Shown here in pieces: positions 15,751 through 23,619 of a stretch of 42,085 bases of DNA (position 1 is its first letter; each line of letters starts with the position of its first letter). The stretch spans positions 1 to 42,085 of the forward strand of contig NZ_SSDJ01000132.1 of assembly GCF_004794465.1 (NCBI RefSeq), read 5' to 3'. This stretch comes from Microbacterium sp. K24 (GTDB lineage: Bacteria > Actinomycetota > Actinomycetes > Actinomycetales > Microbacteriaceae). The position numbers and the translations under genes are program-made. The notes under the pieces are model-generated. The model saw only the letters and a list, made by a program, of their open reading frames with translations, did no database searches and was not told the origin of the DNA.

Positions 15751-16656
15751 TCATTCGGCGGACACCGCCCCGCCGGTCATCCCGGCGACGATGTGCTTCT
15801 GGACGATGAAGGCGATGATGAGCACCGGGAGGATCGTCACCGTGCCGACGGCGGCGACCTGCCCCCAGGAGGTGCCGATCGGTGTGATCAGACCGGGGAT
15901 CGCGACCGGAAGCGTCTCGGTGTTGCGCCCGGTCAGCACGAGGGCGAACAGGAACTCGTTCCACGAGTTGATCAGGCAGAAGATCCCCGTGGACGCGAGG
16001 CCGGGCTTGACGATCGGGAGGATGACGCGGAGGAAGGTCCCCCATTCGCCGCAGCCGTCCAGGCGCGCCGCCTCGTCGAGCGAGATCGGCACGGCGAGGA
16101 AGAAGCCGCGCATCATCCAGACGGTGAACGGCAGGGCGAAGGTGAGGTGGGCGGCGACGAGGGCGAAGTACGAGTCGCGTACGCCCAGCGTCGAGGCGAG
16201 CACGAAGAGCGGGACGGCGAGCACCATGGCCGGAAGCAGGCGTGCCGCGAGCAGCGCCATCATGAACGTCTCGCCCTTCTTCACGCGACTGAGGCTGTAC
16301 GCCGCCGGGACGCCCACGACCAGAGCGATCACCGTCGAGACCAGACCGACGACGGCCGAGTTGATCAGGTTGTCGGTGAAACCCTTCTGGAGGAACGCCT
16401 CACGGTAGTTCTCGAGTGTCGGGACGAAGAAGAGGCTCGGCGCGGACGAGAAGATGTCGACGCGGTCCTTGAACGAGGTCAGCACGAGCCAGATGATCGG
16501 CGAGAGGTAGACGAGGATCAGCGCCGCGGCCACGATCCCCAGGATGATCTGGACCGCCTTGATCCGCGTCGGACCCGTCGGCAGGGGCGCCTCGAGGCGC
16601 GAGGTGTCCCGCCGGGTCACGATGGCCCGGGTGTTGACGACCGTCGTGGTGCTCAT
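15751..16656 (-). CDS. Carbohydrate ABC importer permease, MalG-like (CUT1)
   Basis: The product is 301 residues with about six membrane segments. The EAA coupling loop is EAARLDGCGEWGTFLRVILP, and the family tail SWNEFLFALVLTGR, TLPVAIPG and QKHIVAGMTGGAV is present. It overlaps the partner permease by 4 nt (ATGA), so translation is coupled. Together with 16653-17612 and the binding protein at 17615-19063 it forms the second importer of the operon. No MalK-type ATPase is encoded with them, which is common in actinobacteria, where a shared MsiK-like ATPase serves many importers. Confidence 0.94.
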   Translation of the reverse strand: MSTTTVVNTRAIVTRRDTSRLEAPLPTGPTRIKAVQIILGIVAAALILVYLSPIIWLVLTSFKDRVDIFSSAPSLFFVPTLENYREAFLQKGFTDNLINSAVVGLVSTVIALVVGVPAAYSLSRVKKGETFMMALLAARLLPAMVLAVPLFVLASTLGVRDSYFALVAAHLTFALPFTVWMMRGFFLAVPISLDEAARLDGCGEWGTFLRVILPIVKPGLASTGIFCLINSWNEFLFALVLTGRNTETLPVAIPGLITPIGTSWGQVAAVGTVTILPVLIIAFIVQKHIVAGMTGGAVSAE

Positions 16657-17612
16657 GCGTCGGCTCCCTTGCGGTTGAGGAAACGGAAGAGGATGGCGGC
16701 GAGCGTCGCGACGACCGCGAAGGTGGCGACACCGAGGGCGGCGCCGTAGCTCATGTCGAAGGCCGCGAAGCTGACCCGGTACTGGAAGATGTCGTTGACC
16801 GTGGTGGCCGACCCGGGACCGCCGCCGGTCAGGATGTACACCTGGTCGAACTGCCGGATCGCCTCGGTCGCGCGGAACAGGACGGCCACGATGAGCACCG
16901 GCCGCACCATCGGCAGCATCACGTGCCAATAGAGCTGGAAGGTGTTGCATCCGTCCAGCTGCGCAGCCTGGATCTGCGCCTGCGGTGCGGCCGCGAGCCC
17001 GGCGAGGACCATCAGGGCGATGAAGGGCGTCCACTCCCACACGTCCATCACGACCAGGGCCGCGAACGCCCCGCCGGCCGAGTCGAGAACGCCGCCGTCT
17101 CCCACCAGGCCGAAGAACCGGAGGAAGTCGCTCATGTACCCGAACTGCGGGTTGAGGCCGAAGCTGAACATGAGGCCGACCACCAGCGGGGTCGCGATCA
17201 TCGGCAGCAGCAGAGCCGAGGTCACGATGCGCCGGGTGCGGATCAGCCGCGACAGCACGACTCCGATCACCGTGCCGATGAGCGTCTCGATGCCGACCGC
17301 CAGCACCACGTAGCCGATCGTCACGAGGATCGCGCGGCCGAACTGCGCGTCGCCGAACATGCGCACGTAGTTGTCGAACCCGATCCAGTGGCCGTCGGCC
17401 GCGGCGTCGACCGGGCTGTACGACTGGAAGCTGAGGATGACGCTGTAGGCGAGGGGGAAGGCGAGCACCACGGCCAGGATGATCAGGCTCGGCGCCTGCA
17501 TCCCGAAGCGCGTCCAGAAGGCCCGCCGTCGGGCGTTCCGACGGTACCCGTCCCGATCCGTCGGCGCCGGGGCGGGCGGCGACGACGAGGGCGTGTCGAT
17601 GACAGCGGTCAT
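16653..17612 (-). CDS. Carbohydrate ABC importer permease, MalF-like (CUT1)
   Basis: The product is 319 residues with about six membrane segments after a charged N-terminal tail rich in Pro and Ser. The EAA-type loop is degenerate at the first residue (QAAQLDGCNTFQLYWHVMLP), followed by the usual MVRPVLIV and ILTGGGPG. It starts 2 nt after the binding-protein stop. It is the first permease of the CUT1 importer and pairs with the MalG-like gene that it overlaps. The ligand is unknown. Confidence 0.94.
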   Translation of the reverse strand: MTAVIDTPSSSPPAPAPTDRDGYRRNARRRAFWTRFGMQAPSLIILAVVLAFPLAYSVILSFQSYSPVDAAADGHWIGFDNYVRMFGDAQFGRAILVTIGYVVLAVGIETLIGTVIGVVLSRLIRTRRIVTSALLLPMIATPLVVGLMFSFGLNPQFGYMSDFLRFFGLVGDGGVLDSAGGAFAALVVMDVWEWTPFIALMVLAGLAAAPQAQIQAAQLDGCNTFQLYWHVMLPMVRPVLIVAVLFRATEAIRQFDQVYILTGGGPGSATTVNDIFQYRVSFAAFDMSYGAALGVATFAVVATLAAILFRFLNRKGADA

Positions 17613-17614
17613 GA

Positions 17615-19063
17615 TCAGAAGTCCTTCAGCGGCAGCTTGTCGCCGAGGATGCCCTCGATCTCGGTCTGCGCGTCGGTGAGGGCGTTCTGCGGACTCTCAT
17701 CGCCGACGAGCGCGGTCGACACCTGCAGGGCGAGCTGATCGAGCATCTGCGGCCACTCGGCGTTGCGGGGACGCGCGACGGCGTTCTCGAGGCTGCTCAG
17801 CTGCTGCGGCCACGAGGGCAGTGCGGCCACCAGGTCGGCGTCCTCGAAGGCGGCGCGCGTGGCGGGGACTCCGCCCATCTCGCCGATCTGCTTCTGCACG
17901 GATGCCGAGAGCGCCCAGGCGACGAAGAGGTATGCGGCATCCTTGTCGACGGCCTGCTTGCTGATCGTGTACGTCCATGCGCCGTGCAGAGCGTGGTGCT
18001 CGTCGCCCTCGGCAGCGACGGGGATGTCGCCGTAGCCGATCTTGCCCACGACGGCGGACTGGGACTCGTCGTCCATCGCGCCGGCGGTGTCGCCCCACGA
18101 GATCGCCTGTGCGGCGATCCCCTGCTGGAGGTTGGCGGTCACCTCATCCCAGGTGGCCGAGGTGAATCCGGGAGGTGCGAACTCGCCGAGCGATTTCATG
18201 TAGTCGAGGCTCTCGACCGAGGCGTCGCTGTCGACGACGAGCTCGCCGTCGGCGTCGACGACGCCGCCGCCGAATCCGCCGGCGTAGTTCATCCACTCGA
18301 AGACCGCGGCCTCGTGGCGCTTGCCCGCCATCGTGACGCCGTACATCGGCTCGGTCAGCACCTCGCCTGCGAGCGTCTCCCCGGCGTCCCGCGTGAAGAA
18401 CTCGGCGATGTCGTGGTACTGCTGCCAGGTCTGCGCGGGCGCGAGATCGTACCCGTATGCGGCGGCGAAGGCAGCCTGCTCTTCGGGGTTCTCGAGGAGG
18501 TCGGTGCGGTACATCATCATCGTCACCGCGCTGTTCGAGGGCATGCCGTAGGACTTCCCGCCCCACTCGGCGGCGGTCTCCCAGAGACCGGGGATGATGT
18601 CGTCCGGGTCGTAGTCGTCCCCGACGCGGTCGGCGTTCGCCTCGATCAGCGGGGTGATCTCCTCGACGTAGTCGCTCCCGGCGTAGGCGCCGAGGTAGTC
18701 GTAGGGGATCGAGACGACGTCGAAGTCGCCCTGTGCGGTCGAGAAGTCGAGGGTGACGCTCTGCACGAGCTGCGCGAACGGAGCCGTCTCGATGTTCACC
18801 TCGATACCGGTCTTGGCGGTGAAGTCCGGGGCGAGTTCGGCGAGGATCTCCGAGTTCAGGGTGGCTTCGGCGAGCACGTTGAGCTCGGTACCGGCGAACT
18901 CCTGCGACCAGCCGTCTGCGGCTTCCGGGTCGACATCGGCACTGCCGCCGCTGCAGCCGGCGAGGGCCAGCGCGGCGGTGACGGCGAGGCCGGTCGCGGC
19001 GAGGGCGCGGCCTGCCGGGAGGTGGCGGCCGCGCGAGGAGCGGGTGCGGGTGTTGAGGTACAT
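17615..19063 (-). CDS. Extracellular solute-binding lipoprotein, family 1 (CUT1 importer)
   Basis: The product is 482 residues. A twin-arginine-free signal with lipobox LAGC (Cys37) is followed by a glycine/serine linker and a family 1 solute-binding fold (VLAEATLNSEILAELAPDF, WGGKSYGMPSN, YRTDLLENP, SWGDTAGAM, and KIGYGDIPV near the C-terminus). Such long family 1 proteins often bind polyols or oligosaccharides. The ATG at 19063 has GGAAGGA upstream; an in-frame ATG at 19105 lacks one and would lie inside the promoter. It is the first gene of the 11-gene operon that runs to 6872. Confidence 0.94.
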   Translation of the reverse strand: MYLNTRTRSSRGRHLPAGRALAATGLAVTAALALAGCSGGSADVDPEAADGWSQEFAGTELNVLAEATLNSEILAELAPDFTAKTGIEVNIETAPFAQLVQSVTLDFSTAQGDFDVVSIPYDYLGAYAGSDYVEEITPLIEANADRVGDDYDPDDIIPGLWETAAEWGGKSYGMPSNSAVTMMMYRTDLLENPEEQAAFAAAYGYDLAPAQTWQQYHDIAEFFTRDAGETLAGEVLTEPMYGVTMAGKRHEAAVFEWMNYAGGFGGGVVDADGELVVDSDASVESLDYMKSLGEFAPPGFTSATWDEVTANLQQGIAAQAISWGDTAGAMDDESQSAVVGKIGYGDIPVAAEGDEHHALHGAWTYTISKQAVDKDAAYLFVAWALSASVQKQIGEMGGVPATRAAFEDADLVAALPSWPQQLSSLENAVARPRNAEWPQMLDQLALQVSTALVGDESPQNALTDAQTEIEGILGDKLPLKDF

Positions 19064-19089
19064 CAGTGTCCTTCCGATCGGCCAGCGGG

Positions 19090-19190
19090 TGTGATCGTCT
19101 TTCAACGCAATGTAATTGGTTCACACTTCGGTTGCAATAGACCGGGGCATATTTGTGAATCTGTTACATTCGCGAAACATGATGTGATAG
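19090..19190. promoter_or_regulatory. TGTGA half-site cluster, candidate DeoR operators
   Basis: Four similar 8-mers lie in the divergent gap: TGTGATCG (plus, 19090-19097), TGTGAACC (minus, 19125-19118), TGTGAATC (plus, 19154-19161) and TGTGATAG (plus, 19183-19190). The middle two form an inverted repeat matching 7 of 8 positions with 28 nt between. A separate 8-bp palindrome TTCGCGAA is at 19169-19176. One half-site lies in the spacer of the operon promoter. DeoR proteins bind such spaced repeats. The match to this DeoR protein is inferred from location. Confidence 0.45.
19109..19137 (-). promoter_or_regulatory. Predicted promoter of the 11-gene sugar operon
   Basis: On the minus strand TTGCAA (19137-19132) is followed by exactly 17 nt and TACATT (19114-19109), a good sigma-70-type pair in a GC-rich genome. 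Transcription would begin near 19102 and leave a leader of about 39 nt before the ATG at 19063. The spacer contains a TGTGAACC half-site, as expected for a repressor-controlled promoter. Confidence 0.6.
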
Positions 19191-19247
19191 ATTCTCGTCG
19201 CGGACGGCCCCCTGGCCGCCCGCGAACGGAAGGCCGGAGGGTGGGAC

Positions 19248-20033
19248 ATGAGCGCGACGACTCCTCAGCGCAGGCGCGCCGAGATCGAAGTCCTGATGGG
19301 CGACCGCGCCGAGGTCGATATTCAGAGCCTGGCGAAGCACTTCGGCGTGTCCGAGATGACCATCCGTCGAGACCTGGGAGTGCTCGAGGAAGACGGTGTG
19401 GTCCGGCGCCTGGTGGGGGGCCGTGCGCTGCTGCTCGACGCCAAGAGCCGGGAACCCGCTCTCTCCACGCGGGCGAACGCCGCGTACGACACGAAGTCGC
19501 ACATCGGCCGGGCCGTCGCCGACCTGCTCTCCGACGACGAGGTGGTGTACATCGACGGCGGCAGCACCGCCCTCGCCGCCGCACATGCCCTGCGCGGAAG
19601 CGGGCGCGCCCTGACCGTGCTGACCCGGAGCCTGCTCGTCGCCGCCGAGCTGGCGGAGGAGCCGAACATCGAGATCTTCATGCTCGGCGGCCGGGTCAAG
19701 TCCTCCGAGATGCTCACGACCAGCTCGACGATGTCCGACGATCTTCGCCACTACAACGTCGACACCTACGTCATGGGCATCAGCGGGGTGCATCCGACCC
19801 GTGGTCTCACCGACTACGACCCCGACGAGAGCGCGGGGAAGCGCCTGGCTCTCGAACGCGCCGACCGCGTCGTCCTCGTCGCCGACCACTCGAAGCTGGG
19901 CCGGGTGCTGATGTCGCGGGTCGCGGGCGTCGAGGACATCAGCGTGCTCGTGACGGATGCCGACGCCGACGACGAGGTGCTCCGGTCCATGCCGCCGTCC
20001 GTGTCGATCGTGCTCGTGGAGCCACAGCCGTGA
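19248..20033 (+). CDS. DeoR/GlpR family transcriptional repressor
   Basis: The product is 261 residues. The N-terminal helix-turn-helix is HFGVSEMTIRRDLGVLEEDG (about 31-50), and the C-terminal DeoRC sensor domain shows YIDGGSTALAAAHAL and VLVADHSKLGR. The sensor domain has the ribose-5-phosphate-isomerase-like fold and binds phosphorylated sugars, so the inducer is probably a pathway sugar phosphate. GGAGG precedes the ATG at 19248. It is divergent from the sugar operon and overlaps the downstream isomerase gene by 4 nt, so regulator and enzyme are one transcript. Repression of the divergent operon is the likely role. Confidence 0.94.
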   Translation: MSATTPQRRRAEIEVLMGDRAEVDIQSLAKHFGVSEMTIRRDLGVLEEDGVVRRLVGGRALLLDAKSREPALSTRANAAYDTKSHIGRAVADLLSDDEVVYIDGGSTALAAAHALRGSGRALTVLTRSLLVAAELAEEPNIEIFMLGGRVKSSEMLTTSSTMSDDLRHYNVDTYVMGISGVHPTRGLTDYDPDESAGKRLALERADRVVLVADHSKLGRVLMSRVAGVEDISVLVTDADADDEVLRSMPPSVSIVLVEPQP

Positions 20034-20773
20034 GCCGAGCGGCAGCGGCGAAGCCGACCGTTCCCGCCTCGACGACGATCGCCGCGCCGTTCTTCGAGAT
20101 CGGCCCCAAGAATCTGCTCCGGCTGCCGCAGGTCGTCGAGCTCGCGATCGCCGCCGGCGACGCCGGCGTGCGGCACGGGGTGTCGGTCATCCTCACCGTG
20201 CCCACCGCGATGATCGCTCCGGTGCAGAGCGCCGCCCCGCACGTCTTCGTGTTCGCACAGGGCATGGACCTCGATCGCCCCGGTGCGAGCGTCGGGCGCA
20301 CGATCCCCGAGGCTCTGGCCGACGCCGGCGCGCGCGGGGTCATGCTCAATCACGACAGCAATCCCCTCGCGCCCGAGGACCTGGCTCCCGCGATCGGCCG
20401 CGCCCAGGAGAACGGGCTGATGACGATGGTGTGCGCCGGCAGTGACGATGAGGTCCGCAGCCTGCTCCCGCTCGGACCCACGATCGTCCTTTACGAGCCC
20501 CCGGCCCTGATCGGCGTCGCGGGAGGCGGCGACCGACCGTGGATCGGAGCCATCGACCGCGAGGCGGCGGCGACGGCTCCCGATGTGCTGATGATGCATG
20601 CCGGCGGGGTCTCGCAGCCGGACGACGCCTACCGGATCATGGGCGCAGGTGCGCACGGCACGGGTTCCACCTCGGGGGTCGTCCGCCACGATCGCCCGCT
20701 CGAAGCCGCCGAACGGTTCATCGAGGCGACGCGACGGGGCTACGAGAGCGCTCGCTCCCAGAAGACCGCCTGA
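20030..20773 (+). CDS. Triosephosphate isomerase family protein, archaeal type
   Basis: The product is 247 residues from a GTG at 20030 that overlaps the DeoR stop (GTGA). The protein resembles archaeal triosephosphate isomerases more than the bacterial housekeeping form. Expected catalytic residues are present: Lys27 (EIGPKN), His108 (LNHDSN) and Glu156 (YEPPALIGVAGGG). The phosphate-binding tail GAGAHGTGSTSGV is also there. The stretch GLMTMVC (129-135) is characteristic of the archaeal form. Being tied to the regulator of a sugar operon, it probably isomerises a pathway ketose phosphate rather than serving glycolysis. EryH of erythritol catabolism is a precedent for a TIM homologue acting on a tetrulose phosphate. 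The substrate is unproven. Confidence 0.85.
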   Translation: MSRAAAAKPTVPASTTIAAPFFEIGPKNLLRLPQVVELAIAAGDAGVRHGVSVILTVPTAMIAPVQSAAPHVFVFAQGMDLDRPGASVGRTIPEALADAGARGVMLNHDSNPLAPEDLAPAIGRAQENGLMTMVCAGSDDEVRSLLPLGPTIVLYEPPALIGVAGGGDRPWIGAIDREAAATAPDVLMMHAGGVSQPDDAYRIMGAGAHGTGSTSGVVRHDRPLEAAERFIEATRRGYESARSQKTA

Positions 20774-21763
<990 letters not shown>

Positions 21764-21849
21764 CCGTCTGCTCCCTCGATCGTCGTGGCTCATCGTGCGT
21801 CTCGACCCAGCCTTGCACGTTTCGCGGCCCCGCCGACCCGGCCCCTCGA

Positions 21850-22650
21850 CTACTCGATCTGGCCGATCGGCTCGCGCTTCTCCGCCTGGAACTGATCCTC
21901 GGCCCGGCCCCGCGCCCAGTAGGCCGAGATCGACAGCGACTCCCGCGGGACCTCGCGCTGCTTCAGCACAGCACGCACGGCCTTGATCGTGCCGCGCTCC
22001 CCGTGGGCGAAGACGTGCGGGTTCCCCTCGGCCCAGGGCAGGTCGCCGAGCGCCGCGAGAAGCTCGTCGTCGGTCTTCGTCCACGTCACGGTCAGCCCGG
22101 ACGGCGGCTCCGGCAGGATGCGATCGGCGGCATCGGCCACGGAGAGCAGCACGTGGCCCTGCGTCGCGGCATCCATGCTCTCGATCGCCGACGAGATGGC
22201 GGGGAGCGCGGTGTGGTCGCCGACCAGCAGGTGCCAGGGCGCCGCGGGGTCGGGGCGGTAGCCGCCGCCGGCGCCGCTGACGACGAGGGTGTCGCCCGGC
22301 CGCGCAGCACGCGCCCAGGGCCCGGCGACACCCTCGTCGCCGTGCACGACGAAGTCGATGACGAGACGTCGCTGGGCAGGGTCGGCCGAACGCACCGTGT
22401 ACGTGCGCCGCGTCGGCAGCTTCTCCGGACTCTCCTCGCGCAACCGCGCCAGGTCGTACGGCGGCGTCAGCCCGTGAGCAGGGTCGGCGAACAGGATCTT
22501 CACGTACCTGTCGGTCGAGTCGTTGTCGCGGAACGCGTCGTAGCCGTCGCCGCCCGCCGTGATGCGGATCAGATCCGGACTCACCTGCTCGACCTGCTGC
22601 ACCATGAGGACGGCCTGTTCGGGTGCTCTGCGGGGCTGATCTTGTGTCAT
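21850..22650 (-). CDS. Siderophore-interacting protein (FAD-binding ferric-siderophore reductase)
   Basis: The product is 266 residues of the ViuB/YqjH family. The FAD-binding motif is RTYTVR (82-87), followed by VIDFVVHGDEGVAGPWA. The C-terminal SIP domain ends with ISAYWARGRAEDQFQ. These cytosolic flavoproteins reduce ferric siderophores and release iron. No siderophore importer is next to it. It is preceded by 86 nt without a clear signal and lies on the same strand as its neighbours, without evident functional connection to the sugar genes. GGAG precedes the ATG. Confidence 0.93.
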   Translation of the reverse strand: MTQDQPRRAPEQAVLMVQQVEQVSPDLIRITAGGDGYDAFRDNDSTDRYVKILFADPAHGLTPPYDLARLREESPEKLPTRRTYTVRSADPAQRRLVIDFVVHGDEGVAGPWARAARPGDTLVVSGAGGGYRPDPAAPWHLLVGDHTALPAISSAIESMDAATQGHVLLSVADAADRILPEPPSGLTVTWTKTDDELLAALGDLPWAEGNPHVFAHGERGTIKAVRAVLKQREVPRESLSISAYWARGRAEDQFQAEKREPIGQIE

Positions 22651-22726
22651 CGGGTCTCCGGATTCGGGGCGGGCGGTCCGGTTCCAGTCTGCCCGGCTCT
22701 GCAGGGGGCAGGGCCCACTCTGCGGT

Positions 22727-23434
22727 TCAGACCGCGCCGTGCTCTTCAGGCTCGATCAGGAGTTCGTAGAGATCCCCGCGATAGATGGATCGCGTGATCT
22801 CGGCCACACGTCCGTCGGCGAGGCTGCCGCGGGCGACGACCCGCAGGCAGGGCTGATCCACGGTGATCCCGAGGAGCTCGGCCTCGCGCGCAGTGGGCAG
22901 CACGGCGGCCACGCGCGACGACGCACGCGTCAGGTGCACGTCGTACCGGCGGCGCAGGATCTCGTACAGCGAACCGGTCAGGTCGTTGCCGAGCAGATTG
23001 GGGAAGAGCTCGGCGGGCAGCTGCGAGCTGTCGATGCTGAGCGGGGTGTCATCGCCGAACCGCAGTCGTTCGACGGAGTAGACGGATGCCGATGACGCGA
23101 TGCCGAAGTCCGTGACCACCTCGGGCGCCGCCGGGGCGATACCGGCGGAGAGCACCTCCGCGCGGGCGGTGCGACCGGCCGCGCGCATCGAATCCGTGAA
23201 CGAGGCGAGGGTCATCCGCTTGGTCAGCGACGGCTCGGCGACGAACGTGCCCTTGCCTCTGATGCCGACGATGCGCTTGGCGTTGATGAGCGCTTCCAGC
23301 GCCCGTCGGACGGTCATCGACGACACGTTGAAGCGCGCCGCGAGCTGCTGTTCGGTGGGCAGCTGATCGCCCGCGCGCATCTCGGCAATCTCGGCCGACA
23401 GCTCCTTCAGCACCACCTCGTACTTCGCGGCCAC
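22727..23434 (-). CDS. GntR family regulator with UTRA domain
   Basis: The product is 235 residues, started by GTG at 23434 behind a near-perfect AAGGAGG. The winged helix-turn-helix (about 19-66) includes LPTEQQLAARFNVSSMTVRR and the wing IRGKGTFV. The UTRA effector domain follows (about 85-230), with VYSVERLRFGDDTPLSIDSS and RGDLYELLI typical of the HutC/NagR subfamily that senses sugar phosphates or histidine-pathway intermediates. It is divergent from the amino-sugar operon. NagR-type proteins respond to GlcNAc-6-phosphate or GlcN-6-phosphate, which would fit a NanE-containing operon. Palindromes in the gap are its probable operators. Confidence 0.94.
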   Translation of the reverse strand: MAAKYEVVLKELSAEIAEMRAGDQLPTEQQLAARFNVSSMTVRRALEALINAKRIVGIRGKGTFVAEPSLTKRMTLASFTDSMRAAGRTARAEVLSAGIAPAAPEVVTDFGIASSASVYSVERLRFGDDTPLSIDSSQLPAELFPNLLGNDLTGSLYEILRRRYDVHLTRASSRVAAVLPTAREAELLGITVDQPCLRVVARGSLADGRVAEITRSIYRGDLYELLIEPEEHGAV

Positions 23435-23539
23435 GTTCCCCTCCTTCCGCGTGAATCGTCAGGTTCATGACTATCACGCCTCCACCCTCCGGCCGTCCGA
23501 AACGATGATTGCGGTTCTCCGGCGGACGGTGTAACTTCC

Positions 23540-23568
23540 TTGTAACCCTAGGGTGCTACACATACCCT
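23540..23568 (+). promoter_or_regulatory. Predicted promoter of the amino-sugar operon
   Basis: TTGTAA (23540-23545), a 17-nt spacer and TACCCT (23563-23568) form a plausible -35/-10 pair. Transcription would start near 23575, about 45 nt before the ATG at 23620. Both palindromes described separately overlap it, so a bound regulator would block polymerase. Confidence 0.5.
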
Positions 23569-23573
23569 ATGGT
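23545..23573. promoter_or_regulatory. Tandem palindromes, candidate GntR operators
   Basis: ACCCTAGGGT at 23545-23554 is a perfect 10-bp palindrome. ACCCTATGGT at 23564-23573 is a close second copy. Centres are 19 nt apart, near two helical turns. Just upstream TGTAAC occurs twice (23530-23535 and 23541-23546). The pair overlaps the predicted promoter between the divergent GntR gene and the importer operon, the expected place for autoregulated operators. Confidence 0.55.
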
Positions 23574-23619
23574 AATCAAGACCCATCCCGAATGCACCTT
23601 GTTCCAACGGAGGATTCTC

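Noticed and set aside
19105..19105. Upstream ATG for the CUT1 binding protein
   Set aside because: It would place the start next to the predicted transcription start and adds MKDDHTRWPIGRTL before a normal signal peptide. The ATG at 19063 has a good ribosome site.
22689..22711. Hairpin CTGCCC/GGGCAG between the GntR and siderophore-interacting protein genes as a terminator
   Set aside because: Only six base pairs with an 11-nt loop and no U tract; this is within chance for the base composition.
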